This document shows, piece by piece, positions 9,431 to 18,396 of a DNA stretch of 64,000 bases. The notes beneath the pieces were generated by a model that saw only the letters and a list, made by a program, of their open reading frames with translations, had not been told where the DNA came from and searched no databases. Positions within the stretch are counted from its first letter, which is position 1; each line of letters begins with the position of its first letter. Source of the stretch: Planktomarina sp. (lineage in GTDB: Bacteria > Pseudomonadota > Alphaproteobacteria > Rhodobacterales > Rhodobacteraceae); the NCBI GenBank assembly GCA_016780825.1, contig JADHLF010000004.1, forward strand, positions 34,414 through 98,413. Reading direction: 5' to 3'. A program made the translations under genes and the position numbers.

Positions 9431-9464
9431 TTTGAACTATAGTTTAATATTAAACTAATTCAAA
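9431..9464. promoter_or_regulatory. AT-rich palindrome upstream of lpdA, candidate operator
   Basis: A perfect 18-bp palindrome, TAGTTTAATATTAAACTA (9440-9457), is flanked by a second pair of complementary arms, TTTGAA at 9431-9436 and TTCAAA at 9459-9464. The lpdA start codon is 22 bases beyond the inner palindrome and the RBS (ACGGAG) lies just after it, so the site probably covers the promoter. The binding protein is unknown; dyads of this type are bound by dimeric repressors. A terminator is unlikely because it is AT-rich. Confidence 0.5.
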
Positions 9465-9478
9465 AACGGAGTCCGGTG

Positions 9479-10873
9479 ATGGCTGACAATGCATATGATG
9501 TGATCGTGATTGGAGCGGGGCCTGGGGGCTATGTTGCGGCAATTCGTGCAGCACAGTTGGGTTTGAAAACCATTGTGGTCGAACGCGAGCATATGGGGGG
9601 CATTTGTCTCAACTGGGGCTGCATTCCGACGAAGGCAATGCTGCGCTCCTCTGAGGTGTATCATTTGATGCAACGGGCCCGCGAATTCGGTTTGTCTGCA
9701 CAGGGAATCGACTATGATCTGGATGCCGTTGTGGCTCGGTCTCGAGCCATTGCCAAACAGTTGAACGGCGGCGTGAGCCACCTGCTGAAAAAGAACAAAG
9801 TGACCGCCCTGATGGGGGCGGCAACACTCACGGCTCCCGGCCAGGTCTCGGTTAAAACTGCCAAGGGTGACGAGACCCTATCGGGCAAGCATATCATTAT
9901 CGCGACTGGCGCGCGGGCGCGTGAATTGCCCGGGCTGGAGGGGGACGGTGATTTGGTTTGGACCTATAAAACCGCGCTGACCCCGCCGCGTATGCCGAAA
10001 AAACTCTTGGTGATTGGCTCGGGCGCCATTGGTATCGAATTTGCCAATTTTTACAACACACTCGGCGTTTATACCACGGTGGTTGAGGTGATGGATCGGG
10101 TGATGCCCGTGGAAGACGCGGAAATTTCTGCCTTTGCTCAAAAGGCTTTTGAAAAGCAGGGTATGAAAATTCGCACCAAAACCATGGTAAAACAACTTGA
10201 TCGCGGTCAAGGCTCTGTCACAGCTCATATTGACCAGAACGGCACAGTGACAACCGAGGTGTTTGACACAGTGATCTCCGCTGTTGGCATCGTGGGCAAT
10301 GTGGAGAATCTAGGTCTTGAGGCGCTTGGCGTTGAAGTGGATCGCACCCATATCAAGACTGATGCCTATTGCCGCACGGCGGTGGCGGGTGTCTATGCCA
10401 TTGGCGATGTGGCCGGCGCGCCATGGCTTGCCCATAAGGCCAGCCATGAGGGGGTTATGGTCGCGGAGATGATCGCAGGCGGAACGCCTCATCCGGTCAA
10501 GCCGGAAAGCATTGCCGGTTGTACCTATTGCACGCCGCAAGTGGCCAGCGTCGGATATACCGAAGCACAGGCGAAAGAGGCGGGCTATGAGCTGCGCATT
10601 GGCCGCTTCCCCTTCATCGGCAATGGCAAGGCGATTGCTTTGGGTGAGGCGGAAGGCATGGTTAAGACTGTGTTCGATGCCAAAACAGGCGAGCTTTTGG
10701 GGGCACATATGATTGGCGCAGAAGTTACCGAGCTGATCCAAGGCTATGTGGTTGGGCGGCAGCTGGAAACCACGGAAGAAGATTTGATGCAAACCGTCTT
10801 CCCGCATCCCACCCTGTCTGAAATGATGCATGAGAGCGTTTTGGACGCTTGGGATCGCGCAATTCATATCTAA
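9479..10873 (+). CDS. lpdA: Dihydrolipoyl dehydrogenase (E3)
   Basis: A 464-residue FAD enzyme that reoxidises dihydrolipoamide with NAD+ in 2-oxoacid dehydrogenase complexes or the glycine cleavage system. The FAD-binding GAGPGG is at residues 12-17, the redox-active disulfide is in GGICLNWGCIPTK, the NAD-binding fold is at VIGSGAIGIEFANFY, and the C-terminal HPTLSEMMHE carries the catalytic His-Glu pair. The ATG at 9479 is used rather than the preceding GTG. No E1 or E2 gene is adjacent, so this copy cannot be assigned to a specific complex. Expression is probably governed by the palindrome just upstream. Confidence 0.95.
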   Translation: MADNAYDVIVIGAGPGGYVAAIRAAQLGLKTIVVEREHMGGICLNWGCIPTKAMLRSSEVYHLMQRAREFGLSAQGIDYDLDAVVARSRAIAKQLNGGVSHLLKKNKVTALMGAATLTAPGQVSVKTAKGDETLSGKHIIIATGARARELPGLEGDGDLVWTYKTALTPPRMPKKLLVIGSGAIGIEFANFYNTLGVYTTVVEVMDRVMPVEDAEISAFAQKAFEKQGMKIRTKTMVKQLDRGQGSVTAHIDQNGTVTTEVFDTVISAVGIVGNVENLGLEALGVEVDRTHIKTDAYCRTAVAGVYAIGDVAGAPWLAHKASHEGVMVAEMIAGGTPHPVKPESIAGCTYCTPQVASVGYTEAQAKEAGYELRIGRFPFIGNGKAIALGEAEGMVKTVFDAKTGELLGAHMIGAEVTELIQGYVVGRQLETTEEDLMQTVFPHPTLSEMMHESVLDAWDRAIHI

Positions 10874-10954
10874 AATTGGCGAGCCTCGGGCGCACTGTGC
10901 TGCCTCTGGCGCGGGTGTTTGTCAATCCGCGCCCCGGGCGGAATAATTCTCTAT

Positions 10955-10969
10955 GTTCGCTTAAAGTTC
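10955..10969 (+). promoter_or_regulatory. SOS box (LexA operator) of uvrA
   Basis: GTTC-GCTTAAA-GTTC matches the alphaproteobacterial LexA operator GTTC-N7-GTTC exactly and lies 65 bases before the uvrA start. The same motif occurs upstream of lexA in this window, which supports SOS control of uvrA. Confidence 0.85.
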
Positions 10970-11033
10970 TCATTTTTTGATTGGCCCTGACGCAAGTTAA
11001 CACTATGTTGTGATCAAAGATCTGGGGTTAAAA

Positions 11034-13886
11034 ATGGTTGAGCTAAAACATATTGAAGTGCGCGGTGCGCGTGAGCATAATCTCAAGAATATAGATGTTG
11101 ATATTCCCCGCGATCAGTTGGTGGTGATAACCGGGCTGTCGGGTTCGGGAAAATCATCTTTGGCCTTTGACACTATCTATGCGGAGGGGCAGCGCCGCTA
11201 CGTTGAAAGCCTCTCTGCCTATGCGCGGCAATTTCTTGATATGATGGAAAAACCTGATGTTGATCACATCAGCGGGTTGAGCCCGGCCATCTCGATTGAG
11301 CAAAAAACCACCTCCAAAAATCCTCGCTCCACAGTGGGCACGGTGACGGAAATTTATGACTATATGCGGCTGCTCTTTGCGCGGGTTGGCACGCCTTTTT
11401 CTCCTGAAACGGGATTGCCGATTGAAGCCCAGCAAGTGCAAGATATGGTCGATCGGGTCATGGCGATGGAGGAGGGCACGCGCGGCTATTTGCTGGCGCC
11501 CATCGTGCGCGACCGAAAGGGCGAGTATCGCAAAGAATTCGCCGAGCTGCGCAAACAAGGCTTTCAACGTGTCAAAGTGGATGGTGCATTTTATGATTTG
11601 GACGAGCCGCCCACGCTCGACAAAAAATTTCGCCATGACATTGACGTGGTCGTCGACCGGATTGTGGTGCGTGAAGGGGTCGAAACCCGTCTGGCCGATA
11701 GTTTTCGTACAGCCTTAGATTTGGCCGATGGCATTACCATTCTTGAAACCGCCCCGAGTGAGGGCGATCCGGAGCGCCACACGTTCAGCGAAAAATTCGC
11801 CTGTCCCGTATCGGGCTTTACCATCCCTGAAATTGAGCCGCGTCTGTTCTCCTTCAACGCGCCCTTTGGCGCCTGTCCGCAATGCGACGGGTTGGGGGTT
11901 GAATTGTTCTTTGATGAGCGCCTCGTGGTGCCCGATCAAACCCTGAAAATTTCCGATGGCGCCTTGGCGCCCTGGCGCAAAGGCAAGTCGCCCTACTTTA
12001 TTCAAACCATAGACTCCATTGCCAAACATTACGACTTCAAGCCCTCTGCCAAATGGAAAGACCTGCCGGAGAAGGTGCAAAAGGTATTTCTTTATGGATC
12101 TGGTAAGGAAGAAATTCTGTTTCGTTATGACGAGGCGGGGCGGGTGTATCAGGTGACCCGCAGTTTTGAAGGCGTTATCCCCAATATGGAGCGCCGATAC
12201 CGTGAGACAGACAGCAATTGGATCCGTGAAGAATTTGAGCGCTATCAAAACAACCGCTCTTGCGGCACTTGCGGCGGGTATCGTCTGCGCGCAGAGGCAT
12301 TGGCTGTGAAAATTGCCGGCCTGCACGCCGGGCAAGTGGTGCAAATGTCCATCAAAGAGGCCTTTGACTGGTGCAAATCCGTACCAGACCAGCTGAGCAC
12401 ACAAAAGCTGGCCATTGCCGGGCCCATTTTGAAGGAAATTCGCGAAAGGCTTGGGTTCCTCAATAATGTCGGGCTAGAATATCTCACTTTGGCGCGCAAT
12501 TCGGGCACGCTATCGGGTGGAGAAAGCCAACGGATTCGCCTTGCCAGTCAGATCGGCTCTGGGCTGCAGGGCGTCCTCTATGTGCTGGATGAGCCAAGCA
12601 TTGGCCTGCATCAACGCGACAATGACCGACTTTTGACCACCCTTAAAAAACTTCGTGATCAAGGCAATACGGTCATTGTGGTTGAGCATGATGAAGAGGC
12701 CATCCGCGAGGCCGATTATGTGTTCGACATTGGCCCCGGCGCAGGTGTGCATGGCGGGCAGGTGGTGGCCAAAGGCACGCCGGAAGAGATTATAGCCAAT
12801 GCGGCCTCTGTCACCGGGGATTATCTCTCTGGGCGCCGGCGCATTGAAATTCCAAGCACACGCCGGTCGGGCAACAAAAAGAAAGTCACTGTGCACAAGG
12901 CGACGGGGAATAATCTGCGAAATATTACGGTCGACTTTCCCCTAGGGAAGTTTGTTTGCGTGACGGGCGTTTCGGGGGGGGGCAAGTCCACCCTGACCAT
13001 TGAGACCCTGTTTAAAACCGCCTCGATGAACCTAAATGGTGCGCGGCAAACACCGGCGCCATGTGAGACGGTTGCCGGTTTGGAGCATCTCGACAAAGTG
13101 ATCGATATTGATCAGCGCCCCATTGGCCGCACGCCGCGCTCCAATCCGGCGACCTATACGGGCGCATTCACATCGATCCGCGATTGGTTCGCTGGCCTGC
13201 CCGAGGCGAAGGCGCGCGGCTATAAACCGGGGCGTTTCTCCTTTAATGTCAAAGGCGGCCGTTGCGAGGCTTGTCAGGGCGATGGTGTGATCAAAATTGA
13301 AATGCACTTTCTGCCAGATGTCTATGTCGAATGTGAGACCTGCAAGGGCGCACGCTACAATCGCGAGACCCTAGAGGTAAAGTTCAAAGGGCAATCCATT
13401 GCGGATGTGCTGGATATGACCGTTGAGGTGGCGCAGGAGTTCTTTAAGGCTGTGCCCTCCATCCGTGAGAAGATGGATGCGCTCATGCGGGTGGGGCTGG
13501 GGTATATCAAAGTGGGCCAGCAGGCGACAACGTTATCGGGCGGCGAGGCGCAACGGGTGAAGCTGTCAAAAGAGCTGTCCAAGCGCAGCACGGGCCGAAC
13601 CCTGTATATTCTGGATGAACCGACAACGGGCCTGCATTTTGAAGATGTGCGGAAATTGCTCGAAGTGCTGCATGAGCTGGTGGATCAGGGAAATTCCGTC
13701 ATTGTGATTGAACACAACTTGGATGTGGTGAAAACCGCCGATCACATTATTGACATTGGCCCCGAGGGAGGGGACGGCGGTGGGCAGGTGGTGGCCATCG
13801 GAACGCCAGAGCAGGTCGCGAAAGTCCCGCAAAGCCACACGGGGCGCTATCTCAAGCAGATGCTTGCGGCGCAAAAGGCGCATTAG
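11034..13886 (+). CDS. uvrA: Excinuclease ABC subunit A
   Basis: A 950-residue DNA-damage recognition ATPase of nucleotide excision repair; the UvrA2 dimer loads UvrB at lesions. Two ABC ATPase modules are visible: Walker A GLSGSGKSS near the N-terminus and GVSGGGKST around residue 650, with signature motifs LSGGESQRI and LSGGEAQRV. Zinc-finger cysteines are present as CGTCGG and CEACQGDG/CETCKGARYN. The chosen ATG gives MVELKHIEVRGAREHNLKNI; GTG at 11010 would add eight residues. It has an upstream SOS box, and its stop codon overlaps the convergent MmgE/PrpD gene. Confidence 0.97.
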   Translation: MVELKHIEVRGAREHNLKNIDVDIPRDQLVVITGLSGSGKSSLAFDTIYAEGQRRYVESLSAYARQFLDMMEKPDVDHISGLSPAISIEQKTTSKNPRSTVGTVTEIYDYMRLLFARVGTPFSPETGLPIEAQQVQDMVDRVMAMEEGTRGYLLAPIVRDRKGEYRKEFAELRKQGFQRVKVDGAFYDLDEPPTLDKKFRHDIDVVVDRIVVREGVETRLADSFRTALDLADGITILETAPSEGDPERHTFSEKFACPVSGFTIPEIEPRLFSFNAPFGACPQCDGLGVELFFDERLVVPDQTLKISDGALAPWRKGKSPYFIQTIDSIAKHYDFKPSAKWKDLPEKVQKVFLYGSGKEEILFRYDEAGRVYQVTRSFEGVIPNMERRYRETDSNWIREEFERYQNNRSCGTCGGYRLRAEALAVKIAGLHAGQVVQMSIKEAFDWCKSVPDQLSTQKLAIAGPILKEIRERLGFLNNVGLEYLTLARNSGTLSGGESQRIRLASQIGSGLQGVLYVLDEPSIGLHQRDNDRLLTTLKKLRDQGNTVIVVEHDEEAIREADYVFDIGPGAGVHGGQVVAKGTPEEIIANAASVTGDYLSGRRRIEIPSTRRSGNKKKVTVHKATGNNLRNITVDFPLGKFVCVTGVSGGGKSTLTIETLFKTASMNLNGARQTPAPCETVAGLEHLDKVIDIDQRPIGRTPRSNPATYTGAFTSIRDWFAGLPEAKARGYKPGRFSFNVKGGRCEACQGDGVIKIEMHFLPDVYVECETCKGARYNRETLEVKFKGQSIADVLDMTVEVAQEFFKAVPSIREKMDALMRVGLGYIKVGQQATTLSGGEAQRVKLSKELSKRSTGRTLYILDEPTTGLHFEDVRKLLEVLHELVDQGNSVIVIEHNLDVVKTADHIIDIGPEGGDGGGQVVAIGTPEQVAKVPQSHTGRYLKQMLAAQKAH

Positions 13887-15208
13887 ATCTGGGGTTTGTT
13901 CAGAACCAATTCAAGCAAAGACTGAAGCCCCGGCGCATCCAGTTGGTCAAAATTCGCGCAGAGATTTTCAAGGATCTCAGCATTTTGCCGCCCCAAGATC
14001 GGATCTGCCAATAGGTGGAATTTTTGGGAAATTTCCACATCTGTTAGGGGCATATCACCATCGCCGCGCGGGCTTTGCGGCGGGCTTTGGTAGATGCGCC
14101 CATCGCGCAGGCGCAGACTCACCTGGGCCCAGCGTTTTCCTTCGCTGATTTGGGTTAAATGGGGATCATCAATCAATTGCGTCGCGGTGCTTATGCGCAA
14201 GATTTCGGGATCTTGCAGCGTCTCGGCGGCCAATTCCGCCGGTCCAATTTGCCCGCGCACAATCATGCAGGCCACAGGAAAGGCTATTGAATAGGCAAAT
14301 TCATCGGCCGTTTTGGGGCGATGTCCGGCCAAGCGCGTGGCATTGTGGAAGGTTTTGATTTCCACAGAGCTGATTTGCTCATGGGCAATCTCATGCTTGG
14401 CCATGAGGTCGGCCGCGGCATCAATGCTGGGGTGAGCCCAGCGGCAACACGGATAGGGCTTGTAATGGGTGTCACTCACCAATTTCCAGGTCTCGCCCAG
14501 ACCTTGCCAATGTGGCCCCTCACAGGTGAGTGCCGGTGCGCCAGTGAAGCCGTTGAGCGCCAAAAATCCCGCCGTGATTCCCGAGGGCGCGCCCCAGCCA
14601 ACCCCGTCGCGCACCATAGTGGGATGATCGATGCAGCGCATCATTTGGCTGCGTGGACCATGATATTCGCCGATCCCTGCGGCCTCATGGATCTGCATGG
14701 GATTGCAGCCAATCACCCGCGCGGTCATCGCCGCGACCCCAACCGCAGTCCAGGCGCCCGAGGTGTGGTAGTCGGCGCAGATGTCATGCTGCGTCAGCCC
14801 GGCCCGGTAGGAGATCTCATAGGCCAATGCCAAATAGGTGGCGAAATCCTGCCCTGTCATACTGCGCTCATCGGCCAGAGCCAAAAGCGCTGGAAAGATT
14901 GCAGATCCCGCATGACCTTTGCAAGGGGAGGTGCCATCATGGGCGTCGATGCTGTCAATGGTCATAGCGCCGGCCATGGCGGCGCCAGCGAGGCTTGCCA
15001 AATTTCCATCAAAAAGGCAGCGCGCGGCAGATGCGGAGGTGGCGCCAAACATCATTCTTGCGGTCTTTGTGCCAATCCTTGCCATCTCAGTCTGCGATCC
15101 AATGGCCGCGACCCCGAGGCTGTCGAGCAGCGAGCGCCGCAAGACTTTCAGCACATCCTCAGGCAGCGCCTTATAGGATAGGCCGGCGGCAAAGTCTTGC
15201 ATCAACAT
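13883..15208 (-). CDS. MmgE/PrpD family protein
   Basis: A 441-residue member of the MmgE/PrpD superfamily (2-methylcitrate dehydratase, cis-aconitate decarboxylase and relatives). Family features include SLLDSLGVAAIGS near the N-terminus, DSIDAHDGTSPCKGHAG, and the conserved YKPYPCCRWAHPSIDA block. It begins nine bases after the mmsB stop with RBS GGAG, as the last gene of the valine-degradation operon. Valine catabolism gives propionyl-CoA, so a methylcitrate-type dehydratase is possible, but no methylcitrate synthase or lyase is nearby and the substrate is unassigned. Its stop overlaps the convergent uvrA stop, leaving no room for a terminator. Confidence 0.85.
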   Translation of the reverse strand: MLMQDFAAGLSYKALPEDVLKVLRRSLLDSLGVAAIGSQTEMARIGTKTARMMFGATSASAARCLFDGNLASLAGAAMAGAMTIDSIDAHDGTSPCKGHAGSAIFPALLALADERSMTGQDFATYLALAYEISYRAGLTQHDICADYHTSGAWTAVGVAAMTARVIGCNPMQIHEAAGIGEYHGPRSQMMRCIDHPTMVRDGVGWGAPSGITAGFLALNGFTGAPALTCEGPHWQGLGETWKLVSDTHYKPYPCCRWAHPSIDAAADLMAKHEIAHEQISSVEIKTFHNATRLAGHRPKTADEFAYSIAFPVACMIVRGQIGPAELAAETLQDPEILRISTATQLIDDPHLTQISEGKRWAQVSLRLRDGRIYQSPPQSPRGDGDMPLTDVEISQKFHLLADPILGRQNAEILENLCANFDQLDAPGLQSLLELVLNKPQI

Positions 15209-15217
15209 ATCTATCTC

Positions 15218-16090
15218 CTAGGAGCGTCTGCGGCCCTCGAATCGTGGCAGCATGGCGGAAAAATCTCGTCCGCTACCATCTTCCTGTTCGACAAAGATTT
15301 TGTAAAGTTCTGTCGCCGCCGCACCCATGGGCGTGTCGGCATCCACATCTTGCGCAGCCTGTTGGGACAGGCGCAGATCTTTGAGCATGAGATCTGCGGC
15401 AAAGCCCGGCGCATATCCATTATCAGCAGGGCTCTGCGGCCCGATGCCGGGCGCTGGACAATAGGCATTCATCGACCAGCTGTAGCCCGAAGAGGTGCTG
15501 ACCACGTCAAACATGGCTTGTCGGTCCAGCCCAAGTTTATCGGCCAGGGCGAAGGCTTCGCAGGTGCCAATCATCGTGATGCCCAAAATCATATTGTTGC
15601 AAATTTTTGCCGCCTGCCCATTTCCAGCGCCACCGCAATGCACCGCCGTGCGCCCCATGATCTCAAACAGGGGGGATAGGGCCGCGAAGCTCTCGGCCGA
15701 TCCGCCGACCATAAAGGTCAAAGTGCCAGCCTCGGCGCCGCCCACGCCGCCAGAAACCGGGGCATCAAGGAAGTTGATCCCTTGGGACTCGGCGAGGCGC
15801 GCAATTTGGCGGGCTGTGGCCACGTCGATGGTTGAACAATCAAGCAAGACGGTGCCTTTGTCCATAACAGGCAGGGCTTGCTCGGCGACCGATTGGGCGA
15901 TTTGCCCATTGGGCAGCATGGTGATGACCACATCGGCGCCGGTTGCAGCCGCCTCAGCGCTTTGTGCGATGGCCACGCCCTCTGCTGTGGTGCCTGCCGG
16001 GTCATATCCTGAGACCCGATGGCCCGCAGCGGCCAGATTTTTGGCCATAGGTGCGCCCATGTTTCCAAGTCCGATAAATCCGATGTTCAT
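15218..16090 (-). CDS. mmsB: 3-hydroxyisobutyrate dehydrogenase
   Basis: A 290-residue NAD-dependent beta-hydroxyacid dehydrogenase oxidising 3-hydroxyisobutyrate to methylmalonate semialdehyde in valine degradation. The N-terminal Rossmann motif is GFIGLGNMGAPMAKNLAAAG; the substrate-binding DAPVSGGVGGAEAGTL and the catalytic lysine in GNGQAAKICNN are intact. The start ATG (16088-16090) follows RBS GGAG and lies one base past the stop of the hydrolase gene upstream, so it is tightly coupled to it. The operon context makes hydroxyisobutyrate a more likely substrate than tartronate semialdehyde or other family substrates. Confidence 0.95.
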   Translation of the reverse strand: MNIGFIGLGNMGAPMAKNLAAAGHRVSGYDPAGTTAEGVAIAQSAEAAATGADVVITMLPNGQIAQSVAEQALPVMDKGTVLLDCSTIDVATARQIARLAESQGINFLDAPVSGGVGGAEAGTLTFMVGGSAESFAALSPLFEIMGRTAVHCGGAGNGQAAKICNNMILGITMIGTCEAFALADKLGLDRQAMFDVVSTSSGYSWSMNAYCPAPGIGPQSPADNGYAPGFAADLMLKDLRLSQQAAQDVDADTPMGAAATELYKIFVEQEDGSGRDFSAMLPRFEGRRRS

Positions 16091-16091
16091 T

Positions 16092-17129
16092 TTAATTCTC
16101 CGTGAGATCAAGGGAATGGGGTCCCAATGGGCGTAACATGGCGCTGGCGGCCGGTAGGAGCGGGTCCGTCATCGCGTGCCGCCATTTTGGGGATTTGTCT
16201 TTGTCGATCACCATGGCGCGGATGCCCTCGATGAAATCACCCTGTTCTGCCGCTCGGTAGGTGAAGCGATATTCCATGCCCAAGGCCAATACGATATCAT
16301 CCAACCCGCGCACGCGGTGGATCAATTCAATAGTCGCGGCCATGGCCAGCGGACTGGAGCGGGCCAGTTTCTTTAGGCAGGCCTCGGAAAATTCGCCGCC
16401 AGTGTGCTTGAGATTGTTGACGATATCGCCAAAATAGTCTCCGCGGAAAAACGCGTTCACGGGCTGCTCAATCTCCAACAGAGGGGCAGGGCCCGCAGGG
16501 CGGGCGGCCTTGGCAATCGCTGAAACATCGCCTGTGTCACAGAGGGTTTGGATCAATTCGGGCCAATCATCTTGCGGAACAAAATGATCGGCAAAGCCGG
16601 CAAAAATGGCATCTGCCGGTCCCATACGACTGGCCGTTGTGCCGAGATATTCACCAAAGCGCCCGGGTGCACGGGCCAAAAGTAAGGAGCCGCCCACATC
16701 CGGCACAAGGCCAATGCCACATTCTGGCATGGCAATTTGACTGGATTCGCAGACAATTCTATGCGGCAGGTGGCAGCCCAGCCCCACGCCACCGCCCATC
16801 GTGAACCCGTGTAAAAAGCTGATGATCGGCTTAGGGCTGGTCGCAAGTTTCGCGTTGAGGCGGTATTCATCGGTCCAAAATTGCCGGCCATAATCAAAAT
16901 CGCCCGCAATGGCGGCCTTATACATGGCGGTTATATCGCCGCCAGCGCAAAACGCCCGCTCACCGGCACCTTCAAAAAGGATCACGTCAACCTCTGGATC
17001 GGCTTCCCACTGTCCAAGGTAGCTTTCAATTTGCAGGCACATCTCATAGGTCAAAGCGTTCAGGGCGCTGGGGCGGTTCAATGTGAACCGTCCGGCTTTA
17101 CCCTCTTTACGCGCGATAAGATCGCTCAT
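16092..17129 (-). CDS. 3-hydroxyisobutyryl-CoA hydrolase (enoyl-CoA hydratase/isomerase family)
   Basis: A 345-residue crotonase-fold protein of the HIBYL-CoA hydrolase type, longer than the roughly 260-residue hydratases. The oxyanion-hole loops are seen in GAGERAFCAGGDITAMYK and HGFTMGGGVGLGCHLPHRI, and the conserved EcGIGLVPDVGG segment supplies the catalytic acidic residue. It releases free 3-hydroxyisobutyrate, the substrate of the next gene, mmsB. Its start overlaps the stop of the acyl-CoA dehydrogenase by four bases (ATGA). Some bacterial paralogues are annotated as enoyl-CoA hydratases; length and operon position favour the hydrolase. Confidence 0.92.
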   Translation of the reverse strand: MSDLIARKEGKAGRFTLNRPSALNALTYEMCLQIESYLGQWEADPEVDVILFEGAGERAFCAGGDITAMYKAAIAGDFDYGRQFWTDEYRLNAKLATSPKPIISFLHGFTMGGGVGLGCHLPHRIVCESSQIAMPECGIGLVPDVGGSLLLARAPGRFGEYLGTTASRMGPADAIFAGFADHFVPQDDWPELIQTLCDTGDVSAIAKAARPAGPAPLLEIEQPVNAFFRGDYFGDIVNNLKHTGGEFSEACLKKLARSSPLAMAATIELIHRVRGLDDIVLALGMEYRFTYRAAEQGDFIEGIRAMVIDKDKSPKWRHAMTDPLLPAASAMLRPLGPHSLDLTEN

Positions 17130-18262
17130 GCGCGCAATCCTCGTGCGACGATCATACGCATGATTTCATTGGTGCCTTCTAAGATTTGATGCACTCTGAG
17201 ATCGCGCACGGTTTTTTCAATGCCGTAATCGGCCAAATAGCCATAGCCGCCATGCAGTTGCAGGCAGTCATTGGCCACTTTGCTGCCCATATCTGTCACC
17301 AGCTTTTTTGCCATGGCGCAGAAATGCGTCGCATCTGGCGCGCCATTGTCCAGCTTCCAAGCGGCTTGCCGCAGAAATATGCGCCCCGATTGCAGCTCAA
17401 TTTCCATATCTGCGAGACGAAATTGCAGGGCTTGAAATTGATCAATCGATTTTCCAAAGGCTTTGCGCTCGGCCATATAGGATCGGGTCGCGTCAAAGGC
17501 CTGTTGCGCAGCGCCCAAAGAACAAGCCGCGATATTGAGCCGCCCGCCGTCCAGCCCAGCCATGGCATAGGAAAACCCGAGGCCTTCCTCGCCCAGGAGA
17601 TTTTCTATCGGTGTCTTGCAACCATCCAGCTGAACCTGCCGGGTCGGCTGCGCGCGCCAGCCCATTTTATCTTCCAACCCGCCGAAGGACAGCCCCTCGG
17701 CGCCATCTTCTACGATTAAGGCGGTGATGCCCTTTGGGCTGTCATCGCCGGTACGGGCCATCACAATATAGGCGTCCGAATAGCCGCCACCGGAGATAAA
17801 GGCCTTGGTGCCTGTGAGGGTGAAATCCGTGTTGCTTTTGAGCGCCCTTGTCTTCAATGCCGCCGCGTCAGACCCTGAGCCCGGCTCGGTGAGGCAGTAG
17901 GAGAAGAATGTCTCCATACTCAAGGCGCGAGGAAGATATTTGTCTCGCAGGGGTTGAGAGCCGAATTTGTCAATCATCGCCGCGCACATATTGTGGATTG
18001 ACAGAAAGGCGGCCACCGTCGGGCAGGCCATAGAGAGCGCTTCAAACACCAAAGTGGCATCAAGCCGGCTTAGGCCCGCTCCGCCGCTTTCTTCGCGCAC
18101 ATATAGCCCGCCAAAGCCCAATTCCGCCAATTTGGGCCAAAGGCTTTTGGGAATTTCGCCTGCCACTTCCCATTCCCTGGCGAAAGGCGCGATATGGGTG
18201 GCCCCAAAATCGCGGGCCATATCAAAAATTGCGGTTTGTTCTTCGGAAAGGGCAAAATCCAT
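17126..18262 (-). CDS. Acyl-CoA dehydrogenase, probably isobutyryl-CoA dehydrogenase
   Basis: A 378-residue FAD-dependent acyl-CoA dehydrogenase. Characteristic segments are MDFALSEEQTAIFDMARDF at the start, CLTEPGSGSDAAALKT for FAD/substrate binding, and QILEGTNEIMRMIVAR near the C-terminus with the catalytic glutamate region. In this operon it should oxidise isobutyryl-CoA to methacrylyl-CoA, feeding electrons to ETF. The start is the ATG at 18260-18262 with GGAG upstream, not the longer reading of the frame. Substrate is inferred from the flanking mmsA, hydrolase and mmsB genes. Confidence 0.93.
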   Translation of the reverse strand: MDFALSEEQTAIFDMARDFGATHIAPFAREWEVAGEIPKSLWPKLAELGFGGLYVREESGGAGLSRLDATLVFEALSMACPTVAAFLSIHNMCAAMIDKFGSQPLRDKYLPRALSMETFFSYCLTEPGSGSDAAALKTRALKSNTDFTLTGTKAFISGGGYSDAYIVMARTGDDSPKGITALIVEDGAEGLSFGGLEDKMGWRAQPTRQVQLDGCKTPIENLLGEEGLGFSYAMAGLDGGRLNIAACSLGAAQQAFDATRSYMAERKAFGKSIDQFQALQFRLADMEIELQSGRIFLRQAAWKLDNGAPDATHFCAMAKKLVTDMGSKVANDCLQLHGGYGYLADYGIEKTVRDLRVHQILEGTNEIMRMIVARGLRA

Positions 18263-18396
18263 GAGACAGCTCCTGTCATTGCATTGCCGCAAGTGAAGCA
18301 AATCCCAAGCCAGGAATCCAGCTTCTATTTTGAAGGCCGAGCCTGCGGATGGTTGCGCGCGCCGGGCCCCTTATGAGCACCGGCGCGCCGCGTGAT

